The notes: generated by a model from the letters alone, not told the origin. A stretch of 27,643 nt of DNA from AM-2324 sp042091035 (GCA_042091035.1 JBELIG010000018.1:1-27643); one strand, 5' to 3'; positions 13,266 to 21,990 are shown, numbered from the stretch's first letter. A program made the numbers and translations.

Positions 13266-14966
13266 ATGGCTAATAGTGAATTGATAAGCAAAGATGAATT
13301 TTTTTGGTCATTTAAAAAGAATGTGAACGCGCTTGCATTACCTGAAAAGTTTACCTTCCCTTTTTATTACACACCACATGAACTGAGTTTAAGGGCAACG
13401 GAGCAGTTGAAAGAATATTTAAGTGATCAAAAGGATTTTCAACACAATTTTGGCTTACAAAATGGGCAGGAAGGATTGGTGATTGGTAAAATGTTTGGTG
13501 TACTTGTAGTTGAAGGCCAAGATGGTGAACTTGGGTTTTTAACTGCCTTTTCTGGTAAACTTGCCAACTCAAATCATCACAAAAGATTTGTTCCTCCAGT
13601 TTTTGATATGCTTAAGCAAGATGGCTACTACAAGATAGAGGAGTCAAAAATCAATGTGCTTACGCAAGAGATTGAAGTACTGGAGCAAAATGAAGAAATA
13701 GAAAAAGCGGCAGCTTTTTTAAGGGAGGAATCTGCCTTGATGGAAGAACGATTAGAATTACAGCGCCAGAAGTCGAGAAGAGCAAAGCAAGAGCGAAAAG
13801 CCTGGAGGAAGGAAGCTGAAGAAGCATTAACTGGTGAGGCGCTTCAGGAACGTCTCGGAAAGATCAAGCATGAAAGCCTTTGTTTCAAGTTCTACCAAAA
13901 GGATTTAATCAATTATTGGAGTATCAGAACGCAAATGGCCAAAGAAGCATTGCTGAAGATTCAAAAACCAATACTTGAATTAAAGGAGCATCGCAAACGC
14001 AGATCTTCAGCTTTGCAGAATAAATTATTTTCAGAATATAACTTCCTGAATGCGGAAGGTGAACAAAAGAGTCTTCAATCTATATTCCAGCATACCATAT
14101 TTGAAATTCCACCAGCAGGTGCAGGAGAGTGTGCTGCCCCAAAGTTGTTACACTATGCTTTTCGTAAGGGACTTAAGCCTGTTTGCATGGCTGAGTTTTG
14201 GTGGGGTGCATCTCCAAAGTCCGAAGTTCGAAAGCATGGCCATTATTACCCTGCCTGTAAAGGGAAGTGTGAACCTATACTGAGTCATATGTTAGTAGGC
14301 TTGTCTGTAGAGGATAATCCTATGGATGCTTTTGAGTCTGCTAATAAGCAAATAGACATTGTCTTTGAAGATGATGATCTAGTGGTCATTAATAAGCCCC
14401 ATGATTTCTTGAGTGTTCCTGGAAAAACGATCAAGGATTCGGTCTATGAAAGAATGAAAGAAATGTACCCTAATGCCACTGGGCCATTGATTGTTCATCG
14501 GCTGGATATGGCCACTTCTGGTATTATGCTAATTGCTAAAAACAAAGAGAGTCATAAAGCATTACAAGCGCAATTTATTCAGCGAACGATAAAGAAAAGG
14601 TATGAAGCACTTCTCGACGGTATCTTAGAAGAACGAAAAGGGCGAATAGAACTTCCTTTGCGAGTAGATATTGAAGATCGACCTCGTCAACTAGTTTGCT
14701 ATGAACATGGTAAGCCAGCTCTGACTATTTGGGAGAAGCGAGCTGAAAAAGATGGACGAACTCGAGTTTACTTTTATCCTATTAGTGGGCGAACGCATCA
14801 GTTAAGAGTACATGCGGCATATAAAGATGGATTAAATACGGCAATCGTCGGTGATGAGCTTTATGGAAATAAATCAGATCGCCTGCACTTACATGCGGGG
14901 TTCATTCAATTCAATCATCCAATTAATCAGCAACTGATGAAATTTACAATTTCTGCTGATTTTTGA
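13266..14966 (+). CDS. RluA-family pseudouridine synthase with long N-terminal extension
   Basis: 566 residues, about twice the length of a bare RluA domain. The catalytic part is about 360-566 and holds the signature H-R-L-D414-M-A-T-S-G, with Asp414 as the nucleophile, and the late G-R-T-H-Q-L-R-V-H. The extension has three parts: an N-terminal domain (1-125), a highly charged coiled coil (about 130-250), and a compact conserved block (280-345: G-A-G-E-C289-A-A-P-K, A-E-F-W-W-G, Y-Y-P-A-C331-K-G-K-C335). The Cys/Trp-rich block could bind metal or RNA; that is inference. Long forms like this are, as far as I know, common in Bacteroidota and gammaproteobacteria. The target is probably rRNA or tRNA uridine. 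Confidence 0.9.
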   Translation: MANSELISKDEFFWSFKKNVNALALPEKFTFPFYYTPHELSLRATEQLKEYLSDQKDFQHNFGLQNGQEGLVIGKMFGVLVVEGQDGELGFLTAFSGKLANSNHHKRFVPPVFDMLKQDGYYKIEESKINVLTQEIEVLEQNEEIEKAAAFLREESALMEERLELQRQKSRRAKQERKAWRKEAEEALTGEALQERLGKIKHESLCFKFYQKDLINYWSIRTQMAKEALLKIQKPILELKEHRKRRSSALQNKLFSEYNFLNAEGEQKSLQSIFQHTIFEIPPAGAGECAAPKLLHYAFRKGLKPVCMAEFWWGASPKSEVRKHGHYYPACKGKCEPILSHMLVGLSVEDNPMDAFESANKQIDIVFEDDDLVVINKPHDFLSVPGKTIKDSVYERMKEMYPNATGPLIVHRLDMATSGIMLIAKNKESHKALQAQFIQRTIKKRYEALLDGILEERKGRIELPLRVDIEDRPRQLVCYEHGKPALTIWEKRAEKDGRTRVYFYPISGRTHQLRVHAAYKDGLNTAIVGDELYGNKSDRLHLHAGFIQFNHPINQQLMKFTISADF

Positions 14967-15058
14967 TTCTGCCGAAATAACATTTATTTAAGACTAATAA
15001 GAATACTTTTTAGAGATTCTAATTCGTATTAGATGTATTGTTCATCTAATCTATCGAA

Positions 15059-16186
15059 ATGTTAAGAATTTCCTGTTTGATCATATGCATGTTCTTTGGA
15101 CACATATCGCATGCTTTCAGTTTAAAAAATCCTGAAAACCAGAATCCAAAAATCCAACTTGCCTTATTGCTCGATGTAAGTAATAGTATGGATGGCTTAA
15201 TTGACCAGGCTAAAGCTCAGCTTTGGAAAATCGTCAACGAACTTGCTGGGATGGAGCAGAACGGTAATCCTGCTGATATTGAATTGTCCCTCTATACCTT
15301 TGGTGATGACCGACTTTTAGCAAAGGATGGCTATATCAAACAATGGAATGCTTTTTCAAGTGATTTGGACCTAATTAGTCAAAATCTTTTTGCTTTAACA
15401 ACTTCAGGGGGAGAAGAATACTGCGGATGGACACTTGCTGATGCTGTCGATGATCTCAATTGGACTGGTAGGGCTTCAGATCTGCAAATCATTGTGATAG
15501 CTGGAAATGAATCCTTTGCACAGGGAACCAAAAACTATATTGAATCCTGTAAACGTTCAAATCAAAATAATATCATTGTAAATACTATATTTTGTGGACA
15601 CTGCCCCGATGGAAAATCATTGTTTTGGGAAGATGCAGCTATCCGAGGACAAGGGAAGTATATGTGTATCGATCAGGATCAGCAAGTAGAATATATCCCC
15701 ACACCATATGATTCTCTAATCAATGAACAAAACAATAAACTCAACGATACCTACATTGGCTATGGGGCTATTGGGTCAAAGAGAAAAGAAATGCAATTGG
15801 TACAAGATGATGAAGCAAGTTCGTTTAGTTCATCAAATATGACTGAACGCGTTTTATCTAAATCTTCGCGCGCTTATTCGAATGCCTCTTGGGATATCTT
15901 AGACTTATATAATGAGGATAAAGATGCTGTCTTAAAACTCGAAGATGAACAGCTGCCAGAAGGGTTGAAGGGTAAGTCAAAAAAAGAAAAGATAGATTAT
16001 CTTGAAAGGCTTCGAGCAGAACGAAAAAATATTCAAAGATCGATAGGGAGCCTTAGTAAGGAACGTGCTGTTTTTATTGAACAATATAGAGCAGAAAATA
16101 GCACTACAGAAAATTCTTTAGACGCCGTTATGCTTTCCTTGATTAGAGCGCAAGCTTTGGAAATTGGTTTTTCTAGAAAGGATTGA
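15059..16186 (+). CDS. Secreted von Willebrand factor A domain protein
   Basis: 375 residues with a Sec signal peptide (1-20, ending S-H-A-F). The VWA domain (about 32-220) begins with L-A-L-L-L-D39-V-S41-N-S43-M, the D-x-S-x-S metal-ion-dependent adhesion site, with a T-T-S-G-G-E-E loop near 115-121 that could complete it. Four cysteines (C-G-W, S-C-K, F-C-G-H-C, M-C-I) could make disulfides in the periplasm. The C-terminal third is charged and helical, with a coiled coil near 300-345. VWA domains mediate protein-protein contacts; no partner is visible beside it. A small hairpin (15028-15050, ATTAGATG/CATCTAAT) lies just ahead of the ATG. Confidence 0.88.
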   Translation: MLRISCLIICMFFGHISHAFSLKNPENQNPKIQLALLLDVSNSMDGLIDQAKAQLWKIVNELAGMEQNGNPADIELSLYTFGDDRLLAKDGYIKQWNAFSSDLDLISQNLFALTTSGGEEYCGWTLADAVDDLNWTGRASDLQIIVIAGNESFAQGTKNYIESCKRSNQNNIIVNTIFCGHCPDGKSLFWEDAAIRGQGKYMCIDQDQQVEYIPTPYDSLINEQNNKLNDTYIGYGAIGSKRKEMQLVQDDEASSFSSSNMTERVLSKSSRAYSNASWDILDLYNEDKDAVLKLEDEQLPEGLKGKSKKEKIDYLERLRAERKNIQRSIGSLSKERAVFIEQYRAENSTTENSLDAVMLSLIRAQALEIGFSRKD

Positions 16187-16272
16187 TTTTTAAAAAATAA
16201 ATGGTCTAAAGTTTAAGTTATGAACTTTTTATAGGAGAATTTTCTTTTCCTCTTAGGAGCAAAGTCAACTTT

Positions 16273-17106
16273 ATGATTTTTTTTGGAGCAATAGGAGAAT
16301 ACTTCGAGATTATACACAGCAGAGATCAATTGTCTTTAGAAATAGATAATTGGGCAAGTGAGGAGTTCTTCTATTTGTTGTGGGTGAAAAAAGGAGGTGC
16401 CTTAATATCTGTCAATTCTATAGACTATGATATCGAAGAATATACATTAATCCCATTAACAAGTTATTGTAGATTTTCTGTTAGTCGAATTGATGAATTT
16501 CAATTGTTGAAGTATAATAAGTCTTTTCTTTGCGTCCTAAATGCTGATTCAGAGGTCGGTTGTAAAGGTTTGCTTTATTTTGGCAGCTTTGATCTACCCA
16601 TAATTGCTTTGCCAGCTACTGAAGTTGATCGAATTCAATTAGAATTTGATCAAGTAGTGAAAGAATTAAAAGTTAAGGATAAGATGCAATTGGAAATGTT
16701 GCGGATGCTTCTCAAACGGGTACTTATTGTTTGTACAAGATTGTTTAAGACACAGAAAAATCTAAATATTTTTGCAGAGGCAAAAGTAGACCTTGTCCGA
16801 GAGTTTTCTTTTTTAGTAGAACAGCACTATCGAAAAGCACATACAGTTGCTGATTATGCCTCTATGCTAAATAAGTCGCCTAAAACTATTTCCAATGTAT
16901 TCAAGAAAGTAACTGGTAAATCTCCATTGAGTTATGTTCATGAACGTATAATGCTTGAAGCTAAAAACTTACTTGTTTATTCGAATTTAGAAATATCACA
17001 AGTAGGCTATGAATTGGGCTTTAATGATGTACAGGGTTTTAGCCGATTCTTTAAGCGATATGCGGACCTATCCCCCTCTGGGTTTAAGTTAAAGAAAAAG
17101 GATTAA
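16273..17106 (+). CDS. AraC-family transcriptional regulator
   Basis: 277 residues. The C-terminal DNA-binding domain (about 172-275) has both helix-turn-helix units: V-A-D-Y-A-S-M-L-N-K-S-P-K-T-I-S-N-V-F-K and the signature I-S-Q-V-G-Y-E-L-G-F-N-D-V-Q-G-F-S-R-F-F-K-R, ending in L-S-P-S-G-F-K. The N-terminal 150 residues are beta-rich and probably a cupin-like sensor, with no conserved ligand residues I can name. It is followed by a weak terminator and then by the acetyltransferase-oxidoreductase pair on the same strand, which could be its target. Ligand unknown. Confidence 0.9.
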   Translation: MIFFGAIGEYFEIIHSRDQLSLEIDNWASEEFFYLLWVKKGGALISVNSIDYDIEEYTLIPLTSYCRFSVSRIDEFQLLKYNKSFLCVLNADSEVGCKGLLYFGSFDLPIIALPATEVDRIQLEFDQVVKELKVKDKMQLEMLRMLLKRVLIVCTRLFKTQKNLNIFAEAKVDLVREFSFLVEQHYRKAHTVADYASMLNKSPKTISNVFKKVTGKSPLSYVHERIMLEAKNLLVYSNLEISQVGYELGFNDVQGFSRFFKRYADLSPSGFKLKKKD

Positions 17107-17115
17107 GCGAATATT

Positions 17116-17140
17116 AGCTTAATAAGTCTCTAAGCTTTTT
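17116..17140 (+). terminator. Weak terminator after the AraC-type gene
   Basis: AGCTTA (17116-17121) pairs with TAAGCT (17131-17136) around a 9-nt loop, followed by T to 17140. Only 6 bp, starting 10 nt after the stop; readthrough into the next gene is likely. Confidence 0.4.
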
Positions 17141-17172
17141 CAATCAACTACTTTTTCTTAGTTTAGGTACTT

Positions 17173-17694
17173 ATGGTTAAAAAGTACGATTTATTTGAGA
17201 CGGATCGCCTCATTTTGAAGGCTACAGATCTTGATGATTCCAAGCTCGTGCTCGAGCTTTTGAATACACCAAAATGGATTAGGTTTATAGGGGATAGGGA
17301 AGTACATAAACTGCAGGATGCTTCTAAATATATAGAAGATCGGATGCTCCCTCAATATGAGCGTCTAGGCTATGGAAACTATTGTATGATTCGCAAAGCG
17401 GATAAGATGAAAATGGGATTCTGTGGGCTATATAATCGAGAAGGTTTAGATGGTGTTGATGTTGGCTTTGCGATCTTGCCCGAATTTGAAGGTCAAGGCT
17501 ATACCTTCGAAGCGGCTTCGTTCATGCTTGATTTTGGGTTTAATACATTGAACTTATCCATGGTACAAGGCATTACGGATAAAGATAATATTGCTTCTCA
17601 GCGGCTTTTAGAAAAGCTTGGCCTCAAATCAAAGGGGACCGTTTTACTTCCTAACGATACGGAAGAAACAATTCTTTATCAAAAGACTATATAA
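17173..17694 (+). CDS. GNAT-family N-acetyltransferase (RimJ/RimL type)
   Basis: 173 residues of the RimJ/RimL-like GNAT group, which move an acetyl group from acetyl-CoA to an amino group. The start (F-E-T-D-R-L-I-L-K-A) is the family's first strand. The acetyl-CoA-binding motif A is V-G-F-A-I-L-P-E-F-E-G-Q-G-Y-T-F-E-A-A near residues 96-115. Motif B is D-K-D-N-I-A-S-Q-R-L-L-E-K-L-G-L. Its stop at 17694 is 1 nt before the next ATG, so the two genes are translated from one mRNA. Substrate (protein N-terminus, small amine or antibiotic) cannot be told. Confidence 0.9.
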   Translation: MVKKYDLFETDRLILKATDLDDSKLVLELLNTPKWIRFIGDREVHKLQDASKYIEDRMLPQYERLGYGNYCMIRKADKMKMGFCGLYNREGLDGVDVGFAILPEFEGQGYTFEAASFMLDFGFNTLNLSMVQGITDKDNIASQRLLEKLGLKSKGTVLLPNDTEETILYQKTI

Positions 17695-17695
17695 T

Positions 17696-18352
17696 ATGAA
17701 AGCTGCAATTTTGGGTGCGACAGGCCTCACAGGTTCTATTCTTTTAAATTATTTATTAGCTGATCCAGATTATGACTCAGTTACTGTCTTTAGTAGACGG
17801 GCTCTTTCTTTTGAACATCCTAAGTTGACGGTTCATATTATTGACCTGATGGACCATAAGTCGATAGAAAATCTTCTAAACGGTGATGTGGTTTTTGTAA
17901 ATATTGGAACGACCTTAAAAAAAACACCAGACAAAGAATTGTATTTTTCTATAGATCATGGTATTCCTGTAAATGTCTCAAGAATCGCCAAGACGAATGG
18001 ATTTAAAAGAATATTAGTTGTTTCTTCTATGGGGGCTGATGCTAATAGTACGGTGTTCTATAACCGTACTAAAGGACAAATGGAGAAAGATGTTATTGAG
18101 AATGGGCCTACAGAGGCATATATCTTTCGTCCATCTTTGATTGATGGACCTAGGCCTGAACGGAGAATTGCAGAACGAACGGGTATTATGATTTTTAGAA
18201 TACTCAATCTTTTTCTTTGGGGACCCTTACGCAAATACAGAATGATCAAAGCGGAGAAAATAAGTAAAGCTATGCAGCTGGTGGGGAAGAATGGTTATAA
18301 CCAATCAATCATTGAGTCAGATCTTATTGCTGATATCGCAGTGGGAAGCTAA
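17696..18352 (+). CDS. NAD(P)-binding Rossmann oxidoreductase (HTATIP2/NmrA-like)
   Basis: 218 residues from the ATG at 17696; an earlier in-frame start at 17618 would overlap the acetyltransferase and lacks family character. It begins with M-K-A-A-I-L-G-A-T-G-L-T-G, the glycine-rich nucleotide loop of atypical short-chain dehydrogenases. R-R-A near residue 40 would favour NADPH. A V-S-S-M-G-A-D segment and the Y-N-R-T-K-G at about 122-127 supply the usual Tyr-x3-Lys pattern (Y-N-R-T-K). Length and layout resemble the HTATIP2/TIP30 and NmrA-like groups, which may be sensors of redox state instead of enzymes. Translationally coupled to the acetyltransferase. Confidence 0.87.
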   Translation: MKAAILGATGLTGSILLNYLLADPDYDSVTVFSRRALSFEHPKLTVHIIDLMDHKSIENLLNGDVVFVNIGTTLKKTPDKELYFSIDHGIPVNVSRIAKTNGFKRILVVSSMGADANSTVFYNRTKGQMEKDVIENGPTEAYIFRPSLIDGPRPERRIAERTGIMIFRILNLFLWGPLRKYRMIKAEKISKAMQLVGKNGYNQSIIESDLIADIAVGS

Positions 18353-18446
18353 GGATCAGTAGACTGATTAATAAAATATTCTGGTTAGGAATTTTTTATT
18401 CGTGAGAATATCTTTTAAAAGAATTAATCACGAAAAAAAACTAATC

Positions 18447-20465
18447 ATGAGGATTATCATTTACCTATCTATTGGGCTTCTAATAGCAGTTCATTCTTTT
18501 GGTCAGAGCGAACAAATTGCAAGATCTCAAATCGGAGAAGTGACCGTTTATAAATCTGGTGCCCGTGTAAAACGCACAGCAGAAGTTTCCCTCGAAAAAG
18601 GTAGTACTCGGCTTCTTATTCCAGGCATTTCCCATAAGATGAATGCAGAGAGTATTCAGGCGAGCTTGTCTAAAGACATTACGATTGTCTCTGTCACCTA
18701 TGAATTAGATTTCCTTGATACGCTTCAGAGAAATGAAGCCTTGGATAAATTGCAAGGAAGTTTGGATGTTATAGATAAAGAGCTTGTCATCTTGGATATG
18801 CAAAAAAATGTGTACAAAGCTGAACGCTTTGCTATACTGAATAATAGCAAGCTTTCTTCAGATGAGAAAATTAGTGTATCTGATATTGAAGCGCTTGCTA
18901 ACTTATATCGATCTCGTCTTTTTGAAATCGATTCTACCATATTGGAATTGGATCGGTCTAGACGAAAACTTCTGGAGCAAAAAGTCCCATACCTGAAGCA
19001 AATTACGGAATTCAATGAAGAGGAGGATTATCCAACGGTAACTGTGGTCATGAATTTGATCGCAGATAAACTTGTGCCAGATTCCAAATTGGAGTTATTC
19101 TATAACATAGGAGAAGCCGGTTGGGAAGCTTTTTATGATGCTCGTGTCGAAGATGTGAATACGGACCTTGGATTGTCCTACAATGCAAAGGTGTTTCAGG
19201 ATACTGGTGAGGATTGGGATGATGTTAAGTTGAGTTTGTCGACTGGAGACCCTCAATATAGTAATGTAAAACCCGATTTGAGACCTTTTTACTTAGGTTC
19301 TTCAAATACAAGCTATAGCAGATCTTCTAAGCGAACAGATTTCGAGCCTGTATTTAGTGAAAACATGGTTTCTAAGTCTAATACGCCTGGTATTTCAGGA
19401 AGGGTAGTAGAGGAGGAGTCTGGCTTGTCTGCAATTGGAGCTACTGTAATTGTGAAACAAGATGGTGTTATTATTAGCGGAGCTGTTACTGATTTTGATG
19501 GCTATTATCAGGTGAAAAATTTATCCCCGGGTATGTATGATGTTGAGATTTCTTATGTTGGATTTATGAATACAAGAACAGAAGGTGTCCAGCTTTCTGC
19601 AGATCGAGGAGCTTCTATTAATGCAAGTTTGTATAGTGACTCTGAAGTTCTAAGTGAAATGGTTGTTGTAGGGTATAAGGTTCCACTTATTGAAGTTGAT
19701 AATACGACGAGCGGGAGAACAATAAGTGCATCAGAAATATCAGGTTTAGAGGGCAGGGTTTCAGGTGTCTCTACCCGAGGAAGTAGATCGAGTAAGGTCG
19801 ATTACTATGTTGATGATGAACGATTGGTTGATAGTCGATCAGAAGTTAGTAAGCAATTAACGAATGTAGTTTTTGAAGTGGAGGATGCCTATTCAATTCC
19901 GAGCAATAAGAAGCCCTATGATGTGCATTTACTAAACTATTCCATTCCTGCTGACTATACCTATTATGCTGCACCAAAGATTCGTGAAGAGGCCTACCTT
20001 ATTGCTAACATCAATAATTGGTCGGATTACGATTTGTTAAATGGGAAAGTAAATATTTACTTCAAGGGGGTCTATCAGGGCTTTAGTGCTATTGAAACAG
20101 GTGAATTAGGGGATACGCTTAGTTTTTCTGTCGGCAAAGATTCGGATATTTTGATTCGCCGTATCCTAGATAAGGAATATAGCTCAAAGTCATTTCTTGG
20201 AAATTATGTTAGAGAGCAAAAAGGCTACTCTATCAGTGTTCGTAACAATAAATCCTATCCTGTTCGTATGATAGTTGAGGATCAGATTCCAATTTCCCAA
20301 CGCGATAATATAAAGATTGAGAACTATGAAATTGAGGGGGCTAGTTTAGATGAGGACACTGGGAAAGTAAGTTGGAACTTAGAAGTAACCTCTCAAAATC
20401 AGCGTTCAATAGATTTCAATTACCGGGTGCGTTATCCTAAATATATGAGACTTTCTTTAGACTAA
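18447..20465 (+). CDS. DUF4140/DUF4139 (MuiA-like) protein with inserted carboxypeptidase-regulatory and plug-like module
   Basis: 672 residues from the ATG at 18447, chosen because it begins a good signal peptide (M-R-I-I-I-Y-L-S-I-G-L-L..., cleaved near residue 20); a GTG at 18402 adds a charged tail. Residues about 25-120 are DUF4140 (G-E-V-T-V-Y-K-S-G-A-R-V-K-R), then a coiled coil (about 95-185), then the first part of DUF4139 (about 193-290, with A-G-W-E-A-F-Y-D-A-R). Next is a carboxypeptidase-regulatory-like beta domain (about 316-395, S-G-R-V-V... and D-F-D-G-Y-Y-Q-V-K-N-L-S-P-G-M-Y). A short TonB-plug-like stretch follows (about 400-462: M-V-V-V-G-Y, G-R-V-S-G-V-S-T-R-G-S-R-S, D-Y-Y-V-D-D-E-R-L). 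The rest of DUF4139 resumes to the end. Probably a periplasmic or surface protein; function of the family is not known. Confidence 0.88.
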   Translation: MRIIIYLSIGLLIAVHSFGQSEQIARSQIGEVTVYKSGARVKRTAEVSLEKGSTRLLIPGISHKMNAESIQASLSKDITIVSVTYELDFLDTLQRNEALDKLQGSLDVIDKELVILDMQKNVYKAERFAILNNSKLSSDEKISVSDIEALANLYRSRLFEIDSTILELDRSRRKLLEQKVPYLKQITEFNEEEDYPTVTVVMNLIADKLVPDSKLELFYNIGEAGWEAFYDARVEDVNTDLGLSYNAKVFQDTGEDWDDVKLSLSTGDPQYSNVKPDLRPFYLGSSNTSYSRSSKRTDFEPVFSENMVSKSNTPGISGRVVEEESGLSAIGATVIVKQDGVIISGAVTDFDGYYQVKNLSPGMYDVEISYVGFMNTRTEGVQLSADRGASINASLYSDSEVLSEMVVVGYKVPLIEVDNTTSGRTISASEISGLEGRVSGVSTRGSRSSKVDYYVDDERLVDSRSEVSKQLTNVVFEVEDAYSIPSNKKPYDVHLLNYSIPADYTYYAAPKIREEAYLIANINNWSDYDLLNGKVNIYFKGVYQGFSAIETGELGDTLSFSVGKDSDILIRRILDKEYSSKSFLGNYVREQKGYSISVRNNKSYPVRMIVEDQIPISQRDNIKIENYEIEGASLDEDTGKVSWNLEVTSQNQRSIDFNYRVRYPKYMRLSLD

Positions 20466-20835
20466 AATCAAGGCCTAGGGCTAGTTTTTTGCTGAGAATC
20501 ACCTCTGGTATTTTGTTGATTAGCAATAATCTTGTCTAAAGTGTTTTGGCTTTTAGAAGTATTCCACGCAAAGGATAGTTGTTTTTTAGCTATTAGCTTT
20601 TTTATCCTTAGTTAAGTTTTACTTGTAATCCACTTATTGTTCGCTAGCTTTTGATTCTGAGTGGATGAAATTAATTGCACTATTCTTGCTGCACAAAGAG
20701 GGGATAATGAACCAAATCAGATGGACTTTTATTTCATTTGATTGGAATATCCCCCTTTTTGTGGTCTGTTTACCTTTATTATTAGGTACTTTGAATCTTC
20801 AAACATTCTACATTTTTAGATTTAAATCTCAATCG
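20466..20835 (+). other. 370-bp stretch without a convincing gene
   Basis: An in-frame extension of the next gene (M-K-L-I-A-L-F... from 20665) covers part of this, but it places about 57 extra residues ahead of a perfect lipoprotein signal and is judged non-coding. A GTACTTTG-like sequence at 20786-20793 resembles a -7 box but fails the TAnnTTTG spacing. No strong terminator for the preceding gene is seen. Nothing else is recognised. Confidence 0.4.
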
Positions 20836-21942
20836 ATGAAAAGAAGTTTTTTGATCTTTGCCATTTTAGGGCTTTTAATAATTTCCTGTACAGAAAAGGA
20901 AAATCAAAACTCTGTTGAAATGGAAAACACTGCTGGACAGCATTTTTATGTAGGCACTTATACCAATGGCGATAGTGAGGGTATCTATAAGTATATACTA
21001 AATACAGATGGGACATTAGAGCAGGTCGGCTTGGTAGCAAGAACTGCAAATCCCTCATTTTTGGCACATAATGGTGAATATCTAGTTGCTGTTAATGAGA
21101 ATGAGGAAGGTACCATCCAATCCTTTCGTATTGGTGAGGATTCTCTCCATTTAGTAAATACCTCAGTTACTGGTGGCGCACATCCTTGCTTTGTTACAAT
21201 GAATAAAGAGGGAAATGTGTTGGTTGCTAATTATACAGGAGGTAATGTGGGTTGGCTTGATTTGTCATCTGAAGGGATGTTGAGTAAGCTGAAGTCCGTT
21301 CAACAACATAAAGGTAGTGGTCCAACAGATCGTCAAGAGTCTGCTCATGCACACAGTACCTGGTTTGTTGGAAATAGCAATGCTGTTATTTCTGTAGATT
21401 TGGGTACGGATGAATTGTGGCTTTCAAAGATTAATTCTGAGGCTGGCAAATTAGAGGTTCACGAAGAAAAAGTGAAGATGGCCGCAGGTGCAGGACCGAG
21501 ACATTTGGCCTTTCATACAGATAAGTGGATCTATGTGCTTAATGAGCTTAATGGAACCATTACCCGCATAGTACCTACTGAGGAAGGAGGCTATGAGGTA
21601 CTTGAGTCGGTTTCTACACTTCCAGTTGATTTTGAAGGATTTAATAAGTGTGCTGATATTCACTTGTCTTCTAATGGTAAATTCCTTTATGCCTCTAATA
21701 GGGGACATGATAGTATAGTTATCTATGAAGTTGCTGAAGATGGTGCACTCAAGTTATTAGGGTTTGAGCCAACAAAAGGAGCAACTCCAAGAAATTTCAC
21801 CTTGAGTCCTAATGAAGATTTTTTACTTGTTGCTAATAAGGATGCAAACAATATTGTATCCTTTAAGAGAGATGCTGCAAGTGGTGGTTTAGAATATGTT
21901 TCAACAGTAGATGCACCTGCTCCTGTTTGTCTGTTATTCTAA
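20836..21942 (+). CDS. Exported lactonase lipoprotein, 6-phosphogluconolactonase-like beta-propeller
   Basis: 368 residues from the ATG at 20836. The signal peptide is M-K-R-S-F-L-I-F-A-I-L-G-L-L-I-I-S-Cys18 with a lipobox, so the protein is a lipid-anchored envelope protein. The mature part is a seven-bladed propeller of the lactonase family (Pfam PF10282, Pgl/YbhE type). Typical pieces are H-F-Y-V-G-T-Y-T-N-G, V-A-N-Y-T-G-G-N-V, S-A-H-A-H-S-T, V-D-L-G-T-D-E-L, G-A-G-P-R-H-L-A-F-H and V-L-N-E-L-N-G-T. The E. coli member is cytoplasmic and acts in the pentose phosphate pathway. An exported lipoprotein form cannot do that job on cytoplasmic 6-phosphogluconolactone, so another lactone or sugar lactone outside the cytoplasm is likely. 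Confidence 0.9.
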   Translation: MKRSFLIFAILGLLIISCTEKENQNSVEMENTAGQHFYVGTYTNGDSEGIYKYILNTDGTLEQVGLVARTANPSFLAHNGEYLVAVNENEEGTIQSFRIGEDSLHLVNTSVTGGAHPCFVTMNKEGNVLVANYTGGNVGWLDLSSEGMLSKLKSVQQHKGSGPTDRQESAHAHSTWFVGNSNAVISVDLGTDELWLSKINSEAGKLEVHEEKVKMAAGAGPRHLAFHTDKWIYVLNELNGTITRIVPTEEGGYEVLESVSTLPVDFEGFNKCADIHLSSNGKFLYASNRGHDSIVIYEVAEDGALKLLGFEPTKGATPRNFTLSPNEDFLLVANKDANNIVSFKRDAASGGLEYVSTVDAPAPVCLLF

Positions 21943-21951
21943 AAGCTTGGC

Positions 21952-21990
21952 AAATATTCTTATCTTCTGTCTCAGAAGATAAGAATATTT
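21952..21990 (+). other. 18-bp perfect inverted repeat ahead of the M24 peptidase gene
   Basis: Positions 21952-21969 and 21973-21990 are exact reverse complements with a 3-nt loop. The hairpin begins 10 nt after the lactonase stop and ends 13 nt before the peptidase ATG. There is no T-tract after it on plus, only AATATTTAAA, so it is a poor classic terminator. It could be an mRNA-end stabiliser, a Rho-limited terminator or a translation control element. Confidence 0.85.

Noticed and set aside
17618..17695. Upstream extension of the Rossmann oxidoreductase
   Set aside because: It overlaps the acetyltransferase gene in another frame, and the nucleotide-binding first strand begins at the ATG at 17696.
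18402..18446. GTG start of the DUF4139 protein
   Set aside because: It adds 15 charged residues before a perfect signal peptide; ATG 18447 is better.
20665..20835. 57-residue N-terminal extension of the lactonase
   Set aside because: A lipoprotein signal with lipobox starts at 20836; the extension would bury it and has no family character.
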